This document shows positions 14,262-20,255 of a DNA stretch of 20,255 nt, piece by piece. Source of the stretch: G020353235 sp964569555 (GTDB lineage Bacteria; Chloroflexota; Dehalococcoidia; Dehalococcoidales; JAUYDJ01). Within the stretch, counting starts at the first letter, position 1, and each line of letters begins with the position of its first letter. Made by a program: the position numbers and the translations under genes. Location: contig CAZMTT010000021.1 of the NCBI GenBank assembly GCA_964569555.1, positions 1-20,255 of the forward strand, read 5' to 3'. The notes under the pieces were generated by a model. The model was not told where the DNA came from and did no database searches. It saw nothing but the letters and a program-made list of their open reading frames with translations.

Positions 14262-14466
14262 TGGGAACCTGCCTTATCTCTGACTCTTTTTCCTTAATTA
14301 TGGTATTTAAGCGGGCAATTTTCTTTTTTACCCGCGGAATTTCGCGGTGGTTTACCAGCTGCCTGGTCTCCAGGCGGAAGCGGAGGTCAAGAAGCTCCTG
14401 GTGGGCTTCCTCAAGCTGCTTTAATAAATCCGCCGTGCTGAGGGCTCTAATTTCTTTGGTCTTCAA
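14245..14466 (-). CDS. rpmC: 50S ribosomal protein L29
   Basis: 73 aa, an alpha-helical coiled hairpin: KEIRALSTADLLKQLEEAHQ, ELLDLRFRLETRQLVN, then VKKKIARLNTIIKEKESE. It borders the exit tunnel, where trigger factor and SRP dock. It begins with TTG 14466, with GGGGA at 14475-14479, 8 nt upstream; the nearby upstream ATG is out of frame. It overlaps the rpsQ start by 17 nt. Confidence 0.95.
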   Translation of the reverse strand: MKTKEIRALSTADLLKQLEEAHQELLDLRFRLETRQLVNHREIPRVKKKIARLNTIIKEKESEIRQVPSGKKA

Positions 14467-14490
14467 GGTGAAAGTCCCCTTTTGCCGTCA

Positions 14491-14907
14491 TTAGCTACCA
14501 ACTTCCCTGGTGACAAATTTGGTCGCGATGGGAAGCTTATAGGCGGCCAGCCGCATTGCCCCTTTGGCGGCTTCCTCGCTTACGCCTCCCATCTCAAATA
14601 TAATTCTGCCCGGTTTGACCACGGCCACCCAGTGCTCCGGCGAACCTTTACCACCGCCCATGCGGGTCTCGGCCGCCTTCTTGGTAACCGGTTTATCCGG
14701 GAAAATCCGTATCCAGACGTTGGCGCCACGGCGGACATAGTGGGTAATCGCCCGCCGGGCGGCTTCAATCTGTCGGCTGCTTATCCAGGCCGACTCCATC
14801 GCCCGCAGGCCAAACTCACCGAAGGTGATCGTATTGCCTGACTGGGCTTCGCCCCGGCGGCGCCCTTTATGAGTCTTGCGGTATTTAACCCTTTTTGGTT
14901 GTAGCAT
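14491..14907 (-). CDS. rplP: 50S ribosomal protein L16
   Basis: 138 aa. MLQPKRVKYRKTHKGRRRG, FGEFGLRAMESAWISSRQIE, and RIFPDKPVTKKAAETRMGGG with KGSPEHWVAVVKPGRI are canonical. L16 organises the A-site tRNA elbow on the 50S. The start lies inside the last 23 nt of rpsC, so the basic rpsC tail and the rplP initiation region share DNA. Confidence 0.97.
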   Translation of the reverse strand: MLQPKRVKYRKTHKGRRRGEAQSGNTITFGEFGLRAMESAWISSRQIEAARRAITHYVRRGANVWIRIFPDKPVTKKAAETRMGGGKGSPEHWVAVVKPGRIIFEMGGVSEEAAKGAMRLAAYKLPIATKFVTREVGS

Positions 14908-16015
14908 TCTTCTTCTTTTCCTTGGTAGTAGCCGTTTCTTTCTTGCTTACCGCTGGCTTCGCTTTTTTGGCTTTGGCCGCCGGCTTGGCTGGTTTCTTCT
15001 CCGGTTTTGCCTTGGGGGCTTCTTCCGGTTTTAGTTCAGCCTTCACCTCTGCCTTTTGCACGGCCGGTTTGGCTGGCTTGGCTTCTTTAGCCTTGGCTAC
15101 CGCCTTTTTCTTGACGGCCGGTTTGGCTGGCTTGGCTTCTTTAGCCTTGGCTACCGCCTTTTTCCTGGCCGCCGGCTTGGCTGGTTTCTTCTCCGGTTTT
15201 GCCTCAGGGGCTTCTTCCGGTTTTAGTTCAGCCTCGGCCTCTACCTTTTCCGCGGCGACCGCTTCCACCGCTGCTTCTTCTTCCGGTTTTAGTTCAGCCT
15301 CTACCTCTGCCGCTTCTGCTGGTGCCTCAGCTCCCTCAGCAACCGCCACTTCCGGTGGTGCCTCCTCAATTTCAGCCAGCTCCTCGATTTCAGGAAGAAC
15401 GTCGCCCTTGTATATCCATACCTTTACCCCAATCCGCCCCAGGGTGGTACGCGCCTCGGCAAAGCCGTAATCAATATCGGCGCGCAGGGTATGCAGGGGC
15501 ACCCGCCCCTCGTGCATCGTCTGGCGGCGGGCAATCTCGGCACCACCCAGTCTGCCGGCGCAGTTGACTCTTATCCCTTTGGCCCCGGCCATAATGGTGC
15601 GCGAAATAGCCTGTTTCATCGCCCGGCGATAGGAAATACGGCTTTCAATCTGGTCGCCGATTGCCCGGGCGACCAGATAGGCATCAAGCTCGGGCTGTTG
15701 AATCTCCTGGATATTGAGCTGAATCTTCTTGCCGATAAGCGACTCCAGGTGAAGCCTTAGCTTATCGACCCTCTGTCCACCCCGTCCGATGACCACACCG
15801 GGTCGGGCAGTGTGGACGGTTACCGAGACCATATTTGCCTGACGGTCGATCCGAATTTGAGAAGTGGCCGCTTTGGCATACTCTGCCTGAATGGCTTGCC
15901 TCAGCTTCAGGTCTTCTTTTAAAGGCTCGGCGTAGCTTTTGTTGGCAAACCACTTGGCCTGCCAGTCACGTATGCCACCGATTCTAAAGCCGATAGGATG
16001 AACTTTACGTCCCAT
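14885..16015 (-). CDS. rpsC: 30S ribosomal protein S3 with a very long low-complexity C-terminal extension
   Basis: 376 aa against roughly 210-240 in most bacteria. Residues 1-208 are a normal S3: MGRKVHPIGFRIGGIRDW, a type 2 KH domain with VVIGRGG (74-80), and the C-terminal domain with GRLGGAEIARRQTMHEGRVP and GVKVWIYKGD. Residues 209-270 are acidic (Glu/Ala/Val), and 271-376 are basic, Lys/Ala/Pro-rich and histone-H1-like. The tail contains an 18-residue repeat (285-302 and 303-320) and a second repeat AELKPEEAPxAKPEKKPAKP (262 and 326). S3 lines the mRNA entry tunnel. ATG 16015 immediately follows the rplV stop and has GGGAG 5 nt before it. The frame stays open through the tail, so this is real coding, not a frameshift. 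Confidence 0.95.
   Translation of the reverse strand: MGRKVHPIGFRIGGIRDWQAKWFANKSYAEPLKEDLKLRQAIQAEYAKAATSQIRIDRQANMVSVTVHTARPGVVIGRGGQRVDKLRLHLESLIGKKIQLNIQEIQQPELDAYLVARAIGDQIESRISYRRAMKQAISRTIMAGAKGIRVNCAGRLGGAEIARRQTMHEGRVPLHTLRADIDYGFAEARTTLGRIGVKVWIYKGDVLPEIEELAEIEEAPPEVAVAEGAEAPAEAAEVEAELKPEEEAAVEAVAAEKVEAEAELKPEEAPEAKPEKKPAKPAARKKAVAKAKEAKPAKPAVKKKAVAKAKEAKPAKPAVQKAEVKAELKPEEAPKAKPEKKPAKPAAKAKKAKPAVSKKETATTKEKKKNATTKKG
14975..15234. repeat. Spaced direct repeats (~68 bp, 192 bp apart) in the rpsC tail
   Basis: 14975-15042 matches 15167-15234 at about 66 of 68 positions, with a 192-bp (64-codon) offset. The pair flanks the 54-bp tandem repeat, so the basic tail appears built by nested duplication. 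Confidence 0.85.
15061..15168. repeat. 54-bp tandem repeat inside the rpsC tail
   Basis: Units 15061-15114 and 15115-15168 are identical at 52 of 54 positions. The period is 18 codons, so the frame is kept. Confidence 0.9.
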
Positions 16016-16354
16016 TTATTCTCCCTGCTCCGCAACAATAACGGTTATATGGCAAGAACGCCTGAGGAGGGGGGTTATCCTGGCTCTGGCGTGGATACGA
16101 TGTCTCTTCAGGGTCCGGGCTTTACCGGTAAAGATGTCGACAATCTTCAGCTTGTCCGGTTCCATCTGGAAGTTATTATCGGCGTTGGCGGCGGCTGATT
16201 TCACCACCTTGGTCACCGTCCGGGCCGCTGGCGTCGAGGCAAACTTGAGTAGAGTCAGTGCCTCGTCCACCTTCTTGCCCCGTATCATATCCACTAACGG
16301 TTGTACTTTTTGAGGTGGTATGCCGGTATTTTTGACGACGGCTTTCACTTCCAT
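16016..16354 (-). CDS. rplV: 50S ribosomal protein L22
   Basis: 112 aa. The N-terminal NTGIPPQKVQPLVDMIRGKK, the SAAANADNNFQM segment and the C-terminal hairpin with LKRHRIHARARITPLLRRSCHITV are L22, whose extended loop lines the exit tunnel. It is separated from rpsS by 1 nt, and its stop abuts the rpsC start. Confidence 0.97.
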   Translation of the reverse strand: MEVKAVVKNTGIPPQKVQPLVDMIRGKKVDEALTLLKFASTPAARTVTKVVKSAAANADNNFQMEPDKLKIVDIFTGKARTLKRHRIHARARITPLLRRSCHITVIVAEQGE

Positions 16355-16355
16355 T

Positions 16356-16649
16356 TTAGGCCTGCTTCCTTACCTGAGAGGTTTTTTCCGCCCTGGAGAC
16401 GTGTCCCCTGAAAGTCCGGGTCAAGGCAAACTCGCCTAGCTTGTGCCCCACCATATTTTCGGTGATAAAGATGGGCACGTGTCTCCGTCCATCATGCACC
16501 CCGATGGTAAGGCCGACCATCTCGGGCAGGATGGTTGACCAGCGTGACCAGGTCTTGATGACCGCCTTCTCACCGGAGCGGCTGAGCCTCTCCGCTTTCT
16601 TTACCAGCTTGGCATCTACGGCTGGCCCCTTTTTAGCTGACCGTGACAT
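16356..16649 (-). CDS. rpsS: 30S ribosomal protein S19
   Basis: 97 aa. MSRSAKKGPAVDAKL, TWSRWSTILPEMVGLTIGVH, DGRRHVPIFITENMVGHKLG and the EFALTRTFRGH end are diagnostic. S19 forms the 30S head complex with S13. It starts 3 nt after the rplB stop. Confidence 0.97.
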   Translation of the reverse strand: MSRSAKKGPAVDAKLVKKAERLSRSGEKAVIKTWSRWSTILPEMVGLTIGVHDGRRHVPIFITENMVGHKLGEFALTRTFRGHVSRAEKTSQVRKQA

Positions 16650-16652
16650 TTG

Positions 16653-17483
16653 CTATTTCTCCCCTCGACGCTTAACAATCAGTTTATCCGAGGCTTTCGG
16701 CTTACGGGTGCGATAGCCCAGCGCCGGCTTGCCCCACGGTGTTTTCGGTCCGGGCATGCCTATCGGTGACCTGCCCTCGCCACCGCCATGGGGGTGGTCG
16801 CGGGGACTCATCGCTGAGCCCCTGACGGTAGGTCGCCAGCCCAGCCATCGTGTGCGTCCGGCCTTGCCCAGTTTAATATTCTGATGGTCAACATTGCCCA
16901 GCTGGCCAATGGTGGCCAGACAATCAATGCGAATACGCCTCATTTCAGTGGATGGCAGCCGAACCAGGGCGTAATCACCCTCTTTTACCATCAGCTGCGC
17001 CGCCACCCCGGCCCCCCGGGCCAGCTGTCCGCCCCTCCCTCTCTGCATCTCAATGTTATGGATGGGGGTGCCGGTGGGAATCTGGCTTAAGGGCAAAGCA
17101 TTGCCCGGTTTCACCTCAGCGTCACTACCGGACATTACACTGTCGCCCACATTGAGCTCCAGTGGCGCCAGAATGTAGCGCTTTTCACCATCGGCGTAGT
17201 GAATAAGGGCGATGCGTGCCGAGCGGTTGGGGTCATACTCAATGGCGGCCACTTTACCGGGAATGCCGAATTTGTCCCGTTTAAAGTCAATAAGGCGCAG
17301 CCGCTGCTTTGACCCACCACCACGGTGGCGCACCGTTACTCTGCCCTGGGTATTACGCCCGCCCTTCTTTTTCAGCGGTCGGAGCAGCGATTTCTCGGGC
17401 TTGTCTCTGGTTATCTCGTCAAAGGTAGCGCCGCTCATACCCCGCCGTCCGGGGGAGGTTGGGCGATATGTCTTTAAAGCCAC
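16653..17483 (-). CDS. rplB: 50S ribosomal protein L2
   Basis: 276 aa, usual length. The N-terminal PTSPGRRGMSG, the RHRGGGSKQRLRLIDFKRDK core and the C-terminal AMSPRDHPHGGGEGRSPIG are present; the histidine at about residue 232 in HGGGEG is the conserved residue linked to peptidyl transfer. L2 binds 23S domain IV. The gap to rplW is 18 nt. Confidence 0.98.
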   Translation of the reverse strand: MALKTYRPTSPGRRGMSGATFDEITRDKPEKSLLRPLKKKGGRNTQGRVTVRHRGGGSKQRLRLIDFKRDKFGIPGKVAAIEYDPNRSARIALIHYADGEKRYILAPLELNVGDSVMSGSDAEVKPGNALPLSQIPTGTPIHNIEMQRGRGGQLARGAGVAAQLMVKEGDYALVRLPSTEMRRIRIDCLATIGQLGNVDHQNIKLGKAGRTRWLGWRPTVRGSAMSPRDHPHGGGEGRSPIGMPGPKTPWGKPALGYRTRKPKASDKLIVKRRGEK

Positions 17484-17501
17484 TGGATTCTCCTAAAACT
17501 G

Positions 17502-17786
17502 CTAAACATTTTCAAAGATCTCTATTTTATCGCCGGGCTTAAGGGTGACGATTGCCTTCTTCCAGGACGGCCTCTGTATCTGCCGCTGGCCCACCCGTCT
17601 CGTCTTACCCGGCACCATTATCATATTAACCGCGGTCACCTTGACCTTGAATGCCTTCTCCACGGCCTGGGTAACCTGGTGCTTGGTTGCCTCACTGGCT
17701 ACCTCAAAGACATACTTGCCCTGAGCCTGGAGGAGGGCACTCTTCTCGGTTATTAACGGGCGGCGCAGTGCTTCATAGAGGTGCAT
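17502..17786 (-). CDS. rplW: 50S ribosomal protein L23
   Basis: 94 aa. LYEALRRPLITEKSALLQAQ, YVFEVASEATKHQVTQAVEK and VKVTAVNMIMVPGKTRRVG identify L23, the exit-tunnel docking site for trigger factor and SRP. ATG 17786 lies within the last 14 nt of rplD, with GGAGG 5 nt upstream. Confidence 0.97.
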   Translation of the reverse strand: MHLYEALRRPLITEKSALLQAQGKYVFEVASEATKHQVTQAVEKAFKVKVTAVNMIMVPGKTRRVGQRQIQRPSWKKAIVTLKPGDKIEIFENV

Positions 17787-18429
17787 GGCTGCCTCCTCGG
17801 GATAGCTTCTGCCCCCACAGCGCCTCGGTTTTGCGCACCGCCGCCTCGGTCATCAGCAGTATTTTATAAGAAAAGAGGTCAACTATATTGAGCAAATTTG
17901 CCGGCATGGTCTTTATTCCGGGCAGGTTACGGGCCGATTTAACCAGGTTATCTTCCACCTCAGCGGTGGCAATAATGGCCGGCGAATCAATCCCGACGGC
18001 GGCCAGAATCTGTGCCATCTCCTTGGTCTTGACCTGGTCCAGTTTCAATTCCTCCACTACCTTTAGCTCTCCATCTCTTGCCTTGGCCGATAGAACGCAC
18101 CTCAGCGCCAGCTGGCGCATCTTTTTGGGCATCGCCTGCCGGTAGTCCCTTGGCCGGGGACCGAAGGCGACCCCGCCACCCGTGCGCAGGGGAGACCTCC
18201 GGCTGCCGGCACGGGCCATCCCGGTGTGCTTCTGCCGGTATAGCTTCCGGGTGCTGCCGGCAACCTCGCTGCGGGTTTTGGTACTAGCCGTGCCCTGACG
18301 GGCATTCGCCCGCTGTCTCACCAGTGCCTGGTGCACTACCGCCTGGTTAAAGGGCACGCCAAAGACCGTGTCGTTTATCTCAATCTTCTTGAGTACTTCC
18401 CCGTTCAGGCTGTACAGTGGTATCTTCAC
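17773..18429 (-). CDS. rplD: 50S ribosomal protein L4
   Basis: 218 aa from GTG 18429. VKIPLYSLNGEVLKKIE opens the protein as in other L4s. The KLYRQKHTGMARAGSRRSPL loop reaches the exit tunnel, and GGVAFGPRPRDYRQAMPKKM is the other hallmark. GGAGGA at 18434-18439 sits 4 nt before the GTG; the longer in-frame GTG 18441 would consume that site. The first 50 nt also encode the end of rplC in another frame. L4 regulates the S10 operon in gamma-proteobacteria; no such leader can be judged here. Confidence 0.94.
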   Translation of the reverse strand: MKIPLYSLNGEVLKKIEINDTVFGVPFNQAVVHQALVRQRANARQGTASTKTRSEVAGSTRKLYRQKHTGMARAGSRRSPLRTGGGVAFGPRPRDYRQAMPKKMRQLALRCVLSAKARDGELKVVEELKLDQVKTKEMAQILAAVGIDSPAIIATAEVEDNLVKSARNLPGIKTMPANLLNIVDLFSYKILLMTEAAVRKTEALWGQKLSRGGSHAPL

Positions 18430-19051
18430 TAGTTCCTCCACCCGATTTCTTTATCAACAGTAAGCCGTTTTTAGCCCCGGGCACGGCTCCCTTAATCAGC
18501 AGCAGGTTGCGTTCCGGGTCGGCTTTAAGCACCTCCAGGTTGCGCACTGTTACCTGCTCATCGCCCATATGCCCGGCCATACGCATTCCCTTCCAGACTC
18601 TACCTGGTGAAGCCGATGCCCCGATTGAGCCAGCGGCGCGGTGCCGGTCTGACTGTCCGTGCGTTTTGGGCCCGCCGGCGAAGTGGTAGCGCTTGACGAC
18701 ACCGGCAAAGCCTTTGCCCTTTGATATCCCGCTGACATCAACCAGGTCGCCGGCTTTAAACAAGCTGGCGTCTATCTTTTGCCCCACTTCAACCGATTCA
18801 ACATCTTCTATCCTGAATTCGCGGAGGTACTTGAACTCGCCCAGCTTCTTGAGGTGCCCCCGCTGTGGCGACTTGAGCCGTTTAGCTTCACCGAAGCCAA
18901 GCTGAACGGCGTTATAGCCCTCTTTGGTGGCCGACTTAACCTGGATTACCGTGCACGGTCCAGCCTCGATGGCGGTTACCGCCTCCGCTTTAGCATTTTC
19001 TCTAAATGTCTGGGTCATACCCAATTTTCGACCAATAATACCCAAAGCCAT
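18380..19051 (-). CDS. rplC: 50S ribosomal protein L3
   Basis: 223 aa, slightly longer than the usual 205-215. MALGIIGRKLGMTQTF, VDVSGISKGKGFAGVVKRYH, GPKTHGQSDRHRAAGSIGAS and PGRVWKGMRMAGHMGDEQVT are diagnostic. L3 starts 50S assembly and contacts the peptidyl transferase centre. The last ~17 residues (roughly SEDTTVQPERGSTQED) are encoded over the rplD 5' end and look unlike any conserved L3 tail, as if the original stop had been lost. Confidence 0.96.
   Translation of the reverse strand: MALGIIGRKLGMTQTFRENAKAEAVTAIEAGPCTVIQVKSATKEGYNAVQLGFGEAKRLKSPQRGHLKKLGEFKYLREFRIEDVESVEVGQKIDASLFKAGDLVDVSGISKGKGFAGVVKRYHFAGGPKTHGQSDRHRAAGSIGASASPGRVWKGMRMAGHMGDEQVTVRNLEVLKADPERNLLLIKGAVPGAKNGLLLIKKSGGGTSEDTTVQPERGSTQED
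18434..18439 (-). promoter_or_regulatory. Ribosome binding site for rplD, inside rplC
   Basis: GGAGGA on the minus strand, 4 nt from GTG 18429; it fixes the rplD start and therefore the 50-nt overlap with rplC. Confidence 0.7.
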
Positions 19052-19063
19052 GTCCTTTGCCTT

Positions 19064-19372
19064 TTATAGCTTGATGTCTATTTCCACCCCGGGGGGCAGG
19101 TTCAGGTTAGCCAGGGCGTCTATCGTTTTGGAAGTGGTGTCGACAATATAGATAAGACGCTTATGGGTTCGAATTTCGAACTGCTCCTGGGAGTCCTTGT
19201 CAATAAACGGGGAGCGGATAACGCTGAACTTCTTAATTCGGGTGGGCAGTGGTACCGGTCCCACCACCACCGCCCCGGTTCGCTCTACCGCTTCTACAAT
19301 CTGTCCCGCCGATTGGTCAAGCAACTTGTGGTCATAGCCCTTCAACTTGATGCGAATCTTTTGTCTTGGCAT
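19064..19372 (-). CDS. rpsJ: 30S ribosomal protein S10
   Basis: 102 aa, exactly usual. QKIRIKLKGYDHKLLDQSAG, VVGPVPLPTRIKKFSVIRSP and HKRLIYIVDTTSKTIDALAN identify S10, which also acts as NusE in antitermination. It starts 4 nt after fusA, so the str and S10 gene groups are fused with no tuf gene or leader between them. Confidence 0.97.
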   Translation of the reverse strand: MPRQKIRIKLKGYDHKLLDQSAGQIVEAVERTGAVVVGPVPLPTRIKKFSVIRSPFIDKDSQEQFEIRTHKRLIYIVDTTSKTIDALANLNLPPGVEIDIKL

Positions 19373-19376
19373 CTTC

Positions 19377-20255
19377 TTATCTTTTCACTCCAGTTTTGCC
19401 CCGGATTTGGTCAGCCAGTTCGCCGGGCACTTCCTGATAGCGATATACCTCTAGGGAATGGGTGGCTCTACCCTGGGTTACTGACCTGAGATTGGTGGCG
19501 TAACCAAAGGTCTCAGCCAGGGGGATAACGCTGTGGATAACGCAGGTTTCCCCCTCGGTCTCAACCGACTCAATATGACTCCGTCTTGAATTGAGGTCGC
19601 CAATTGTATCACCGAGGAACTCTTTTGGTGCCAGCACCTCCAGCTTCATAATCGGCTCAAGGAGAACCGGCTTGGCTTTAATCACCCCGTCTCTCACCGC
19701 TATTGAGCCCGCCATCTTGAAGGCCAGATCAGAAGAGTCAACTTCGTGATAACTGCCGTCATAGAGGCTTGCCTTGATGTCAACCAGGGGATAGCCGCCG
19801 GCTACCCCGGTCTCTATAGCTTCTTGAATGCCGGCCTTCACTGCCGGGATGTACTGCCTGGGTATCGCCCCGCTCTTGATATTGTCGACAAACAGGAAGC
19901 CGCTGCCGCGCTCCATAGGTTCAAGCTCAATAAAGACGTGGCCGTATTGACCCCGCCCCCCGCTCTGGCGGATAAATTTGCCTTCAACCTTGACGGGAGT
20001 GGCAATAGTTTCCTTGTAGGCAACCTGCGGCTTGCCTACCTTGGCTTCTACTCTAAATTCGCTGAGCAGCCGGCCCACGATAACCTCAAGGTGAAGCTCT
20101 CCCATACCGGAAATAATAGTCTGGCCGGTCTCTTCATTAAAGTTCACCTTGAAGGTGGGGTCCTCCTCGGTTAGCTTGCGCAGGGCATCCGTCATCTTGT
20201 CATTGTCCAGTTTGGTTCGGGGCTCAATGGCAATTGAGAGCACCGGCTGCGGGAA
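19377..20255 (-). CDS. fusA: Elongation factor G, C-terminal part (cut by window edge)
   Basis: The frame runs to the window edge; the visible 292 residues are the C-terminal part of a protein usually ~690-700 aa. Domain III begins with PVLSIAIEPRTK and has SGMGELHLEVIVGRL. Domain IV shows RQSGGRGQYGHVFIEL, the YDGSYHEVDSSDLAFKMAGS segment and LLEPIMKLEV. Domain V ends near YRYQEVPGELADQI. EF-G drives ribosome translocation with GTP; the GTPase domain is outside the window. The bacterial domain IV does not carry the eukaryote/archaeal diphthamide histidine context. The TAA stop lies 4 nt before rpsJ. Confidence 0.97.
   Translation of the reverse strand, partial: FPQPVLSIAIEPRTKLDNDKMTDALRKLTEEDPTFKVNFNEETGQTIISGMGELHLEVIVGRLLSEFRVEAKVGKPQVAYKETIATPVKVEGKFIRQSGGRGQYGHVFIELEPMERGSGFLFVDNIKSGAIPRQYIPAVKAGIQEAIETGVAGGYPLVDIKASLYDGSYHEVDSSDLAFKMAGSIAVRDGVIKAKPVLLEPIMKLEVLAPKEFLGDTIGDLNSRRSHIESVETEGETCVIHSVIPLAETFGYATNLRSVTQGRATHSLEVYRYQEVPGELADQIRGKTGVKR

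Noticed and set aside
14895..15470. Long plus-strand ORF rich in Ala, Ser, Gly and Phe opposite the rpsC tail
   Set aside because: It is the antisense reading of the repetitive S3 tail: low complexity forced by the other strand's codons, no ribosome binding site, and the S3 frame is continuous with a conserved core.

Overview
The window is a bacterial chromosome segment with two very different parts. Most of it (about 3055-20255, all on the minus strand) is one unbroken translation-machinery cluster. In transcription order it reads: fusA (3' end only), rpsJ, rplC, rplD, rplW, rplB, rpsS, rplV, rpsC, rplP, rpmC, rpsQ, rplN, rplX, rplE, rpsZ, rpsH, rplF, rplR, rpsE, rpmD, rplO, secY, adk, infA, rpmJ, rpsM, rpsK, rpsD, rpoA, rplQ, truA, rplM, rpsI. 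This is the tail of the str operon joined to the S10, spc and alpha operons and then to truA-rplM-rpsI, 34 genes with gaps of at most about 66 nt and eleven gene overlaps. The gene order, high GC, zinc-binding (C+) forms of S4, S14, L36 and L24, and the two-hairpin intergenic repeats fit a Chloroflexota bacterium, perhaps Dehalococcoidia. That placement is inference; no rRNA is present.

The left end is different. On the plus strand come a TIR-domain protein with a C-terminal zinc ribbon (54-635), a PP-loop ATP pyrophosphatase of the diphthine-ammonia ligase (DUF71/Dph6) family (866-1564), and a full phosphohexomutase (1626-3050) that converges on rpsI with only 4 nt between the stop codons. 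The first two genes are clearly AT-richer than the rest (24/60 G+C in 61-120 versus 40/60 in 1861-1920, counted by hand). Three copies of a modular two-hairpin repeat lie around and between them.

The first ~30 bases of the window repeat the 5' coding end of the phosphohexomutase gene (21 of 22 bases identical to 1640-1661) but with an in-frame TGA. The TIR/DUF71 pair is therefore bracketed by two copies of the start of the same gene, as expected of a small accessory island inserted at, or duplicated with, that gene. This is the most notable feature of the window.

Within the core operon the main oddities are: a ribosomal protein S3 with a ~165-residue low-complexity acidic-then-basic tail built from DNA repeats; a 50-nt overlap of rplC with rplD; acidic tails on RpoA, S5 and L30; a likely TTG start for rpoA set by a strong ribosome binding site; and the absence of map and tuf from places where they often sit. 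No tRNA, rRNA, CRISPR array, integrase or transposase was found, and no gene-free stretch exceeds 300 bases.
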